DNA of 14,138 bases, from positions 1-14,138 of the forward strand of contig JBPOIS010000165.1 of the NCBI GenBank assembly GCA_052034295.1, given 5' to 3'. Of this stretch, positions 1 to 6,747 are shown piece after piece. Under the pieces are notes generated by a model that saw nothing but the letters and a program-made list of their open reading frames with translations, was not told the origin of the DNA and searched no databases. Each line of letters starts with the position of its first letter. Within the stretch, counting starts at the first letter, position 1. The position numbers were made by a program, and so were the translations under genes. Source of the DNA: JBPOIS01 sp052034295. Its GTDB lineage: Bacteria; Pseudomonadota; Gammaproteobacteria; Pseudomonadales; Moraxellaceae.

Positions 1-221
1 GGGTTGAAATACACCTGCCCATTGGGGCTGACCGCGTAACCCGGCAGCACCCAGTGCGCGGCGTGCAGGCGCACCCGGCGCGTGTCGATCTGCCCGGCGA
101 ACACCCAGTCCACCAGCGCCTGTTCACCATGGGTCAGGGGCCGGCGCTGCACGGGCTGGCGCATCGCCCCCAGCCAGCGGCGGCCCTGTCGCAGCACCTC
201 ACTGAAAGTAACGGCTGGCAT
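1..221 (-). CDS. vgr-related / Rhs-associated-like protein, partial (3' end beyond left edge)
   Basis: Reading the minus strand from ATG at 221 gives 73 full codons with no stop before the window edge. The visible segment has a basic N-terminus (about residues 1-28), then an R-P-L-T-x-G-E start followed by V-F-x-x-x-I-D-x-x-R-V-R-L and, after a His-Trp stretch, S-P-N-G-Q-V-Y-F. This order matches my memory of small proteins annotated as 'vgr related', also found fused to VgrG/Rhs proteins; some are thought to be peptidase-like. The family assignment is by pattern memory only, and any catalytic motif would lie beyond the edge. The start is supported by a GGGGGTGA stretch just upstream and a 23 bp overlap with the PP0621-family gene, which suggests co-transcription. 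The function is unknown. Confidence 0.6.
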   Translation of the reverse strand, partial: MPAVTFSEVLRQGRRWLGAMRQPVQRRPLTHGEQALVDWVFAGQIDTRRVRLHAAHWVLPGYAVSPNGQVYFN

Positions 222-414
222 GTTCACCCCCACAAAAAAACCGCCCGCGCCGCTGCACCCCCTGATCCTCGGCCACCAGTCGGCCACAGTAGTCACAGGA
301 CAGGATCTGTTGCACCTTTGGCCCCGTCTGCTCGGGCAGGCGCGGGTACATCAGCCGGAAAAACGCCCGCATCAGGAACACCACAATGCCCAGGATGATC
401 AACAGGCGAATCAC
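199..414 (-). CDS. PP0621 family protein (membrane-anchored, CxxC zinc-ribbon-like)
   Basis: This 71-residue protein has one hydrophobic segment at about residues 2-19, followed by a short cytosolic domain. The domain carries C40-x2-C43 and a later C61-x3-H65, a likely metal-binding treble-clef-like arrangement typical of the PP0621 family. The function of that family is unknown. I chose the GTG start at 414 because a GGAG sequence lies 8 nt upstream. A TTG-initiated version from 441 (80 aa) is open but has no ribosome site and would run over the nadE -35 box. The gene is divergent from nadE and overlaps the next minus-strand gene by 23 bp. I am sure of the family and less sure of the exact start. 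Confidence 0.85.
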   Translation of the reverse strand: MIRLLIILGIVVFLMRAFFRLMYPRLPEQTGPKVQQILSCDYCGRLVAEDQGVQRRGRFFCGGEHASRYFQ

Positions 415-422
415 AATGTTTG

Positions 423-426
423 CTCC
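423..426 (-). promoter_or_regulatory. Shine-Dalgarno site for the PP0621-family gene
   Basis: GGAG on the minus strand, 8 nt upstream of GTG at 414. It favours that start over the upstream TTG at 441. Confidence 0.6.
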
Positions 427-434
427 GTCCAGTG

Positions 435-463
435 TGGGCAAGCCGCATGGGCTGGGGTATATT
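435..463 (+). promoter_or_regulatory. Putative sigma70 promoter of nadE
   Basis: A -35-like TGGGCA (435-440, 4 of 6 consensus bases), a 17 bp spacer and a -10-like TATATT (458-463, 5 of 6) point to nadE. The predicted transcript starts near 470, giving a leader of about 30 nt before ATG 501. This leader lacks a clear Shine-Dalgarno sequence. The assignment rests on pattern only. Confidence 0.5.
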
Positions 464-500
464 GCGGAATCATTTCGGTTGCCCTTCTTTAGTCACACCC

Positions 501-2120
501 ATGACGACACCATTTCGTTTTGCGCTGGCCTCGGCCAGCTTCCGGGTCGGTGGCCTTGCCGACAATGCACGCAAGATGGCCCAGTGGGCCGAGCAGGCCC
601 GCGATCAGGGCGCGCAGCTGATTGTGTTTCCCGAACTGGCGCTGACCGGCTACCCCCCGGAAGACCTGCTGCTGCGGCCTGCTCTGGCCCCGCGCATTGA
701 TGCCGCACTGGCGCCGCTGCTGGCGGTGCGCGACATCGTCATGGTGGTGGGCCTGCCGACCATCCACGAGGGCCAGCGCTTCAACTCTGCAGCGATCGTG
801 TATCAGGGCCAGCTGCACGGCCTCTATCATAAGCAATTTTTGCCGAATTACAGTGTGTTTGACGAGCGGCGCTACTTTGAGGCGGGCAACCGTTCGCTCT
901 GTTTTGATTTTCAGGGTCAGCGGCTGGGCCTGCTGGTCTGTGAGGATGTCTGGCACGATGCACCGCTGGCGGCGCTCCGCGCTGAAGGGGCACAACTGGT
1001 GCTGGTGCTGAATGCCTCGCCGTATGCGGTGGACAAGCACGCCCTGCGCCAGCAGCGCCTGCAGGCGGCCGCCCAGCGTCATGGCCTGCCGATTGCGTAC
1101 GTGAATCTGGTCGGCGGTCAGGATGATCTGGTGTTTGATGGCGGTGCGCTGGCGGTGAATGCCGATGGCTCAGTGGCGGTGGAAACGCCGCGCTTCAGGG
1201 AGGAGCTGGCGCTGCTGGAATTTGCCGGTTCAACACTGCAGCCACAGCCCCGCCCTGCCCCTCTGGCACCGATGGCCGAACTGTATCAGGCGCTGGTGAT
1301 GGGCGTGCGCGACTATGTGAACCACAGTGGTTTCAAGGGGGTGGTGCTGGGCCTGTCGGGCGGGATTGATTCGGCGCTGGTGCTGGCGATTGCGGTGGAC
1401 GCGCTGGGCGCTGACCGGGTGCATGCGGTGATGATGCCCTACACCTACACCGCGCAGATCAGTGTGGAAGACGCAGCCAAGCAGGCCAAACGCCTCGGGG
1501 TGCATTTCCGGATCTGTGAAATCCACGGCATTGTGGACGGGTTCTTGCAGGCGCTGACGCCGTTTTTTGCCGGGACAGCCGCCGACACCACCGAGGAAAA
1601 CCTGCAGGCCCGGGCCCGTGGCACGGTGCTGATGGCGCTGTCGAATAAATTTGGCCTGCTGGTGCTGACCACTGGCAACAAGTCGGAAATGGCGGTGGGT
1701 TATGCCACGCTGTACGGCGACATGGCCGGAGGCTTTGATGTGCTGAAGGACGTGTACAAGACCCAGGTGTTTGCCCTGGCGAAATGGCGCAACCAGCAGC
1801 CCGGCGGCCCGGTGATTCCGTCACGGGTGATCACCCGCCCGCCTTCGGCCGAGCTGCGGCCCGACCAGACCGATCAGGACAGCCTGCCGCCGTATGAGGT
1901 GCTGGATGCCATCCTGCAGGGTTACATTGAGCAGGATCAGGATTTTGAGTCGCTGGTGGCCGCCGGATTTTCCCCTGAGGTGGTGCGCCGGGTGTTGCAG
2001 CTGGTGGACCGCAATGAGTACAAGCGCTATCAATCGGCCCCCGGCCCCCGGGTCAGCAACCGGGCCTTTGGCCGGGAGCGCCGCTATCCGCTGGTGAATG
2101 CCTGGACGATCGAGTCATGA
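501..2120 (+). CDS. nadE: Glutamine-dependent NAD+ synthase
   Basis: This 539-residue enzyme makes the last step of NAD+ synthesis: deamido-NAD+ plus ATP plus glutamine-derived ammonia gives NAD+. The N-terminal nitrilase-type glutaminase domain (about 1-250) shows the catalytic triad as E45 (in FPELALTGYPPEDLL), K111 (YHKQ) and C147 (LLVCEDVW). The C-terminal synthetase domain (about 255-539) has the pyrophosphate loop SGGIDS at 286-291 and the conserved TTGNKSE and YGDMAGG blocks. The length fits the bacterial two-domain form of about 540 aa. An in-frame upstream ATG at 420 is open, but it adds 27 unrelated residues and precedes the likely promoter, so I start at 501. The stop overlaps the next gene's start (ATGA), implying a nadE-led operon. 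The reaction is cytosolic. Confidence 0.97.
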   Translation: MTTPFRFALASASFRVGGLADNARKMAQWAEQARDQGAQLIVFPELALTGYPPEDLLLRPALAPRIDAALAPLLAVRDIVMVVGLPTIHEGQRFNSAAIVYQGQLHGLYHKQFLPNYSVFDERRYFEAGNRSLCFDFQGQRLGLLVCEDVWHDAPLAALRAEGAQLVLVLNASPYAVDKHALRQQRLQAAAQRHGLPIAYVNLVGGQDDLVFDGGALAVNADGSVAVETPRFREELALLEFAGSTLQPQPRPAPLAPMAELYQALVMGVRDYVNHSGFKGVVLGLSGGIDSALVLAIAVDALGADRVHAVMMPYTYTAQISVEDAAKQAKRLGVHFRICEIHGIVDGFLQALTPFFAGTAADTTEENLQARARGTVLMALSNKFGLLVLTTGNKSEMAVGYATLYGDMAGGFDVLKDVYKTQVFALAKWRNQQPGGPVIPSRVITRPPSAELRPDQTDQDSLPPYEVLDAILQGYIEQDQDFESLVAAGFSPEVVRRVLQLVDRNEYKRYQSAPGPRVSNRAFGRERRYPLVNAWTIES

Positions 2121-3127
2121 CCGTGCCCGCCCTGCATCCAGCCGCACAGGCCCTCGCCCAGTCCCTGGCCCTGGCGCACATCGAGCAGGTGCGCCAGCGT
2201 CTGCTGGACCCGTCTGCGGACAGCCTGCCGGCGCGGCTGCTGCAGCAGTGGATCGACCAGGTCGGTCCGCTGCAGGTGAACCAGCTGGCGGATCAGGCCA
2301 GTGTGGAAGCGGTGGTGCGTGATTATGCCTTTGAGCTGGATCTGGGCGGGGGTCTGGTGGAGCTGCTGGGGCTGATGGCCCGGCGCATCCACCAGCAATT
2401 GAGTGGCCAGCCCCTGCGGCTGGGCCAGTGGCTCAGCGACCGGCGGGCGGCCGAGTGGCTGGACAAGGTGCTGGAGCTGCAGGAGCTGCGTGAGGCGATT
2501 GCCGACCAGTGGCTGGGGCAACCAGACCTGCAGGCGGCTCTGGCCGACTGGCTGGGCCAGTATGTGCTGCACCGCCTGCCGGAGTGGCTGCCTGCCTGGG
2601 GACGCCGCCACTGGCCGGCCGAACGGGCCGAAGCCCTGCTGGAGCGCCTGAGTCTGCACCTGACCCGCCTGCTGCTCAGCCAGCTGCGCCAGATGCTGCA
2701 CCAGCGGGACACCCTGCAGGATCTGGGGGAACTGTGCTGGCAGTCACTGCGCGACCAGCCGCTGATGCAGGCCGGTCGGCCTGATGCCGATGACATCGAA
2801 GATTTTCTGGTGATGGTGTACGAACTCTGGCGCGAGCTGCGTCAGCAACCGCTGCTGCAGGCCAGTGTCTATGAGGGCGTCCAGCTGTTTTTTGACACCT
2901 ATGGTGAGCAATCCGTGAATACCCTGCTGGAGGACATCGGCCTGTCTCCGCTGCACCTGCAGCGTGAGCTGCGCCGCTTCGGTCCGCGCCTGCTGCAGGG
3001 GCTGGATGCCGCCGGGGTGCTGCGTGACCTGATCCACACCGGGATCTGGGGCTTTTATCAGTCCCCCGAGGCCCTGCAGCGGATCAGTGAGGCCCTGCAG
3101 GCGGCTGCCAAGCCGGATGCTCGCTGA
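2117..3127 (+). CDS. Conserved hypothetical all-helical protein
   Basis: This predicted soluble protein has 336 residues. It is rich in Leu, Gln, Arg and Ala, with no signal peptide, membrane segment, cysteine cluster or recognisable catalytic motif. It appears helical throughout. The most constrained-looking blocks are around residues 65-95 (V-V-R-D-Y-A-F-E-L-D then an L-x-E-L-L-G-L-M-A-R-R-I stretch) and around residues 225-275 (D-A-D-D-I-E-D-F, Y-E-L-W-R-E-L-R, G-V-Q-L-F-F-D-T-Y-G). I recall similar uncharacterised proteins beside metabolic genes in other gammaproteobacteria, but cannot name a family. ATG 2117 lies inside the nadE stop (ATGA), so translation is probably coupled. The permease gene follows after about 24 bp. 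Confidence 0.85.
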   Translation: MTVPALHPAAQALAQSLALAHIEQVRQRLLDPSADSLPARLLQQWIDQVGPLQVNQLADQASVEAVVRDYAFELDLGGGLVELLGLMARRIHQQLSGQPLRLGQWLSDRRAAEWLDKVLELQELREAIADQWLGQPDLQAALADWLGQYVLHRLPEWLPAWGRRHWPAERAEALLERLSLHLTRLLLSQLRQMLHQRDTLQDLGELCWQSLRDQPLMQAGRPDADDIEDFLVMVYELWRELRQQPLLQASVYEGVQLFFDTYGEQSVNTLLEDIGLSPLHLQRELRRFGPRLLQGLDAAGVLRDLIHTGIWGFYQSPEALQRISEALQAAAKPDAR

Positions 3128-3142
3128 TTTTTTCCTCCCACC

Positions 3143-3149
3143 GGGGTGA
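3143..3149 (+). promoter_or_regulatory. Shine-Dalgarno site for the AI-2E-family permease
   Basis: GGGGTGA sits just ahead of ATG 3152. The in-frame GTG at 3146 overlaps this site and has no site of its own, which favours the ATG start. Confidence 0.5.
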
Positions 3150-3151
3150 CC

Positions 3152-4294
3152 ATGAATGATCTGCTGCTGAGACGGCTGCTGGTGCTGGGCCTGTTGCTGG
3201 GCCTGCTGGCGCTGGGCTATCAGGTGCTGTCGTTTTTTCTGATTCCCACCCTGTGGGCGATGATCCTGGGCTATGTCAGCTGGCCGCTGTACCGCCGGGT
3301 GCGGGCCTGGACCGGCGACCGCCCGAACCGCAGTGCGCTGCTGATGGTGGCCGGACTGCTGGTGCTGATCGGGGTGCCGCTGGTGCTCGGCACTTACCTG
3401 CTGCAGCAAGAGGTGCGCGACCTGTATGGCCGGATGCAGACCCAGGCTTCGATGGGTCAGCTGGTGCTGCCCGCTGCGGTCCAGCGGCTGGAGTGGCTGC
3501 GTGTCCAGCTACAGCCGTGGGTGGACCGTCTGAATGCCAACCCGGCCCTGCTGATCAATGAGCTGAAGGTGTGGATCGCTTCCCACCTGACCCTGGGCAA
3601 GCAGGTGTTCAGTGTGGTCAGCCAGAATCTGGCCCGGCTGGGGCTGATGTTTTTGACGCTGTTTTTTGTGTACCGCGATGGCCAGACCCTGCTGGATCAG
3701 GTGCGGCTGGCCCTGCACCGTCTGCTGGGGGCACGGGCGGATGGGCACATTGCACTGATCGGCCAGACCACCCGGGCGGTGGTGTATGGCATCGGCATGA
3801 CCGCGCTGGCACAGGGCGTGCTGGCCGGGGTGGGCTATGCTGTGGCCGGGGCCCCCAGCCCGCTGATCCTCACCCTGATGACCATCCTGATTGCGTTCAT
3901 TCCCTTTGGGACGCCATTCGCCTGGGGCGGTGTGGTGGTGTACATGCTGGCACAGGGCCATGTGGGACCGGCATTGGGCCTGCTGGTCTGGTGCGTGGTG
4001 GTGGTGAGCTGGGTGGACAACATCATCCGCCCGGCGCTGATTTCAGGGGCCACCGAGCTGCCGTTCCTGGTGGTGATGTTCGGCGTTCTGGGCGGCCTGA
4101 CGGCCTTTGGCATGGTGGGGATCTTCGTGGGGCCGGTGCTGCTGGCGGTGCTGCTCGGCCTGTGGCACGAGTGGCTGGACCCGCCGCTCAGTCCGGGGGC
4201 AGCAGCGCGGTCAGCAGTTGATTCAGATAGCGCCAGCCCAGCGGCGTTGCCGCCAGACGGTCCGGATCAGCCACCAGCAGCCCCTGCGCCCTGA
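3152..4294 (+). CDS. AI-2E family transporter (YdiK/PerM type permease)
   Basis: This 380-residue inner-membrane protein has the layout of the family. Hydrophobic segments occupy about 5-45 and 60-85, followed by a periplasmic-looking helical stretch (about 85-150). A block of C-terminal membrane segments (about 155-345) includes a loop with the I-P-F-G-T-P-F pattern and a conserved W-V-D-N-x-I-R-P-x-L-I-S motif. The family exports or facilitates varied small molecules, and AI-2 itself is proven for only a few members, so the substrate is unknown. The last 35 or so residues form a Pro/Ala/Ser-rich tail. This tail is encoded entirely by DNA antisense to the end of hemW and is probably not a conserved domain. 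The gene follows the helical unknown by 24 bp in the nadE run. Confidence 0.9.
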   Translation: MNDLLLRRLLVLGLLLGLLALGYQVLSFFLIPTLWAMILGYVSWPLYRRVRAWTGDRPNRSALLMVAGLLVLIGVPLVLGTYLLQQEVRDLYGRMQTQASMGQLVLPAAVQRLEWLRVQLQPWVDRLNANPALLINELKVWIASHLTLGKQVFSVVSQNLARLGLMFLTLFFVYRDGQTLLDQVRLALHRLLGARADGHIALIGQTTRAVVYGIGMTALAQGVLAGVGYAVAGAPSPLILTLMTILIAFIPFGTPFAWGGVVVYMLAQGHVGPALGLLVWCVVVVSWVDNIIRPALISGATELPFLVVMFGVLGGLTAFGMVGIFVGPVLLAVLLGLWHEWLDPPLSPGAAARSAVDSDSASPAALPPDGPDQPPAAPAP

Positions 4295-5351
4295 GTGGCT
4301 GCAGCTGCTGCTGCAGGACGGACAGACTCTGGCCCGTGCGCACAGGATACAGGGCCGCAGGCACCCCGTCGTGCAGGCGCAGGGCATTCATCAAAAATTC
4401 AAATGGCAGCTCGCCGGCCTCCAGCACCTGCACCTGCTGGGCCGGGGCGGGCTGCTGGCGCAGGTAGTCGCGCGGCAGGCGGGTTTTCTGGAACCGCTCG
4501 ATGCGGTCCGGCCAGCTGATCTTGCCATGGGCCCCGGCCCCCGCGGCCAGATAATCGCCAAACTGCCAGTAGTTGAGGTTGTGTGCCGACGGCTGCTCAC
4601 GCGTCCAGGCAGAAACCTCATACTGCACGAAGCCCTGCGCGCGCAGATACTGCTCCCCGGCCGCCTGGATGTCGGCCAGCCGCTCATCGTCCGGCAGCAC
4701 CGGCTGGGTGCGAAAAAACACCGTGTTGGGCTCAATGGTGAGCTGATACCACGACAGATGGGTGGCACCGTTTTCGACCGCCTGTTGCAGGTCAAAGAGG
4801 GCCTGCGCCACGGTCTGGCCGGGCAGCCCATGCATCAGGTCCACATTGACCCGGTCAAACCCGGCAGCCCGCGCCTGACGCAGGGCCTGCAACGCTTCAG
4901 CGGCCCCATGCACCCGGCCCAGCCGCTGCAACTGGTCATCATTCAGACTCTGCACCCCCAGCGAAAGCCGGTTGATGCCCGCGTCCCGATAGGCGGCAAA
5001 CGGCGCGTGCTCCAGCGTGCCGGGGTTGGCTTCCAGGGTGATTTCACAGTCGGTCGCCAGGGCAAAGCGGTGCTGCAGTTTTTTGAAAAAATCCGCGTAA
5101 TGCCGGGCCCCCACCAGCGAAGGCGTCCCGCCGCCAATGAACACCGAGCGCAGGGGCCGCCCCTGGGCACTGGCCTGCTGCGCCTGTACATCCTGCCACA
5201 GTGCCGCCAGATAGCCGGCCTGATCGGCGTCGCTCAGCCCGTCCGGGCCGGCGGCATGGGAATTGAAATCACAGTACGGGCATTTTTTGACACACCAGGG
5301 CACATGCAGATATAAGGCCAGTGGGATGTGGGTCGGCTGCAAAACATTCAT
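4188..5351 (-). CDS. hemW: Radical SAM family heme chaperone HemW
   Basis: This 387-residue protein is HemN-like but lacks coproporphyrinogen dehydrogenase activity in the characterised homologues; HemW binds heme and is proposed to deliver it to respiratory enzymes. The [4Fe-4S]/SAM motif is C20-x3-C24-x2-C27 followed by D-F-N-S-H, the HemW rather than HemN signature. GGGTPS (73-78) is the SAM-binding glycine motif, and further TIM-barrel blocks follow (T-L-E-A-N-P, R-L-S-L-G-V-Q-S, D-L-M-H-G-L-P-G-Q-T). A HemN C-terminal domain occupies about 290-387. ATG 5351 has only a weak ribosome site; an in-frame GTG at 5360 is a possible alternative. A much longer open frame extends upstream through the EVE gene, but that extension is antisense coding. 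The 3' end overlaps the permease gene by 107 bp. Confidence 0.95.
   Translation of the reverse strand: MNVLQPTHIPLALYLHVPWCVKKCPYCDFNSHAAGPDGLSDADQAGYLAALWQDVQAQQASAQGRPLRSVFIGGGTPSLVGARHYADFFKKLQHRFALATDCEITLEANPGTLEHAPFAAYRDAGINRLSLGVQSLNDDQLQRLGRVHGAAEALQALRQARAAGFDRVNVDLMHGLPGQTVAQALFDLQQAVENGATHLSWYQLTIEPNTVFFRTQPVLPDDERLADIQAAGEQYLRAQGFVQYEVSAWTREQPSAHNLNYWQFGDYLAAGAGAHGKISWPDRIERFQKTRLPRDYLRQQPAPAQQVQVLEAGELPFEFLMNALRLHDGVPAALYPVRTGQSLSVLQQQLQPLRAQGLLVADPDRLAATPLGWRYLNQLLTALLPPD
5287..5316 (+). promoter_or_regulatory. Near-consensus sigma70 promoter for the EVE-domain gene, inside hemW
   Basis: A perfect TTGACA (5287-5292), an 18 bp spacer and TATAAG (5311-5316, 5 of 6) make this the best promoter match I see in the window. 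It reads plus-strand, antisense to the first codons of hemW. It would start RNA near 5323, about 70 nt before the EVE start. Activity is inferred from the match to consensus. Confidence 0.65.
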
Positions 5352-5381
5352 GGTGGACACTGCCCCGGCACACGGCACAAC

Positions 5382-5389
5382 AAAGGAGG
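5382..5389 (+). promoter_or_regulatory. Strong Shine-Dalgarno site for the EVE-domain gene
   Basis: AAAGGAGG lies 4 nt before ATG 5394. It fixes this start and rejects the in-frame upstream ATG at 5328. Confidence 0.8.
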
Positions 5390-5393
5390 CATT

Positions 5394-5864
5394 ATGGCCC
5401 ATTGGCTGATGAAATCCGAACCCTGTACCTTTGGCATCGACCACCTGCAGGCGCGCGGGACGGCGCTGTGGGATGGGGTGCGCAATTATCAGGCGCGCAA
5501 TTTTTTGCGGCAAATGGCCGTGGGCGACGAGGCGTTTTTTTACCACTCCAATTGCGCAGTGCCGGGCATCGCCGGGGTGATGCGCATTGTGCGGGCCGGT
5601 TACCCGGATCCCACCCAGTTTGACCCTGAACACCGCTATCATGACCCGAAGTCCACCCTGGACCAGCCGCGCTGGACCGGCGTGGATGTGGCCTTCGTGG
5701 AAAAATGGCCCGTGCTGCTGCCGCTGTCCACCCTGCGCCAACTGCCCGAGCTGGACCGCCTGCCGCTGCTGCAAAAAGGCTCGCGCCTGTCGCTGATGCC
5801 GGTGACGGCTGAGCAGTGGCAGGCCATTCAGCAGGCCCGGGCCACCGCAGAGGCCCGCCTGTAG
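5394..5864 (+). CDS. EVE domain-containing protein
   Basis: This 156-residue protein is a single EVE (PUA-like) domain of the thymocyte nuclear protein 1/YthN type. The block W-L-M-K-S-E-P opens the domain. G-V-R-N-Y-Q-A-R-N-F, G-D-x-x-F-F-Y-H-S-N, P-G-I-A-G, the Y-P-D-x-T-Q-F-D-P segment, D-P-K-S and P-R-W follow in the usual order. EVE domains are linked to binding modified bases in DNA or RNA; the ligand of stand-alone bacterial members is generally unproven. Many EVE fusions belong to restriction of modified DNA. This one is free-standing and sits between hemW and a lipoprotein gene, with no defence partner adjacent. The family is near certain and its role here is unknown. Confidence 0.95.
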   Translation: MAHWLMKSEPCTFGIDHLQARGTALWDGVRNYQARNFLRQMAVGDEAFFYHSNCAVPGIAGVMRIVRAGYPDPTQFDPEHRYHDPKSTLDQPRWTGVDVAFVEKWPVLLPLSTLRQLPELDRLPLLQKGSRLSLMPVTAEQWQAIQQARATAEARL

Positions 5865-5890
5865 ACCCAACCCTGATCGAGGAACACACC

Positions 5891-6685
5891 ATGCGGTTTT
5901 TATCGATGGCGCCCGTGGCGCTGGCCCTGACCCTGGCGGGCTGTGGCGGCGAAGACGCCCAGTCCTACCTGCCCGGCCAGCTGCAGGACACCCCGGGCGG
6001 TGTCTATGTCGGTGCCTATGTGGAAACCGCCAGCGATGACCCGGACCCCAGCGTCGGTGGGCTGTACCTGAACCTGCCCAAAAATGACGGCAGTGCCGAA
6101 GGCCAGATGTCCTACCAGCAACGCGACTGCCAGACCCGCAACACCCTGGACCTGACCCTGCAGAAGGTCACCAACGACAAGCTCAAACTGGGCGTGGCCA
6201 CCGGCAATGTCGACCAGCCGGTGGACAGCCAGTTCCCGGTGCGGGTGGCGCTGGGGCTGGAAGGTGCCTACAACCGCAGTCAGGACACCTGGTCCGGCTT
6301 TTACACCCGTTCGGGCCGCAGCACCGAAGCCCGCACTGCCCCCGGCTGCCTGGACTACCATCTGGCCAGTGCAGGACGCTGGATGATCTGGCCCCTGGCC
6401 AGTGGTTTCCCCAGCGGCTTTGCGGTGACTGCCAATGCCCAGACCGGGGTGCTGCAGTGGCCGGTGGTGCCCGGCGCCAGCAAAACCCTGGTGATGCTGC
6501 TGGACCCGGCGCTGCTGACCGTGGGCAGTGCCGATGCCTTTGAGCTGCAGCGCGTGCAGCCGGCCCTGCCGGCCACGTTCCAGCTGCCGGCCCATGCACC
6601 GGCCCAGAAGCGCCGGGCGGTGGTGATGCTGTTTGATGCCCAGAATACGCTGCTGGCGGCCCAGAGCGTCGAAGTCACTCGCTGA
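5891..6685 (+). CDS. Predicted lipoprotein of unknown family
   Basis: This is a 264-residue protein. The N-terminus has a short basic start, a hydrophobic stretch and a lipobox L-A-G-C with the acylated cysteine at residue 18, followed by G-G-E-D. The Glu/Asp after the lipidated Cys leaves sorting (inner or outer membrane) uncertain. The mature part looks beta-rich and contains two further cysteines (the C-Q-T-R-N and P-G-C-L-D segments) that could form a disulphide in the periplasm. I recognise no domain. ATG 5891 is supported by GAGG at 5879-5882, 8 nt upstream. It starts 26 bp after the EVE stop, so co-transcription with EVE is likely, and a strong terminator follows. Confidence 0.85.
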   Translation: MRFLSMAPVALALTLAGCGGEDAQSYLPGQLQDTPGGVYVGAYVETASDDPDPSVGGLYLNLPKNDGSAEGQMSYQQRDCQTRNTLDLTLQKVTNDKLKLGVATGNVDQPVDSQFPVRVALGLEGAYNRSQDTWSGFYTRSGRSTEARTAPGCLDYHLASAGRWMIWPLASGFPSGFAVTANAQTGVLQWPVVPGASKTLVMLLDPALLTVGSADAFELQRVQPALPATFQLPAHAPAQKRRAVVMLFDAQNTLLAAQSVEVTR

Positions 6686-6700
6686 GATTAAGGGGTCTGA

Positions 6701-6737
6701 GGGGCCCGCCCGTCCGGTCGGGCCCCGGTTTTTTTTT
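6701..6737 (+). terminator. Rho-independent terminator or attenuator before the MATE gene
   Basis: An 8 bp perfect stem (GGGGCCCG at 6701-6708 with CGGGCCCC at 6719-6726) encloses a 10 nt loop. Two bases later comes a run of nine T (6729-6737). It lies 15 bp after the lipoprotein stop. The T-run directly touches the GAGGTG ribosome site of the MATE gene, so it may also act as a leader attenuator. Confidence 0.85.
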
Positions 6738-6747
6738 GAGGTGTGTG

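Noticed and set aside
4107..5315. 402-codon plus-strand open frame opposite hemW
   Set aside because: It is a shadow frame: rich in Gln, Arg, Pro and His with no domain, typical of antisense reading of GC-rich coding DNA. hemW on the other strand has all its motifs.
5352..5870. Long upstream in-frame extension of hemW (to 5870) on the minus strand
   Set aside because: It is antisense to the well-supported EVE gene. The HemW family begins just before L-A-L-Y-L-H-V-P-W-C, so ATG 5351 is the sensible start.
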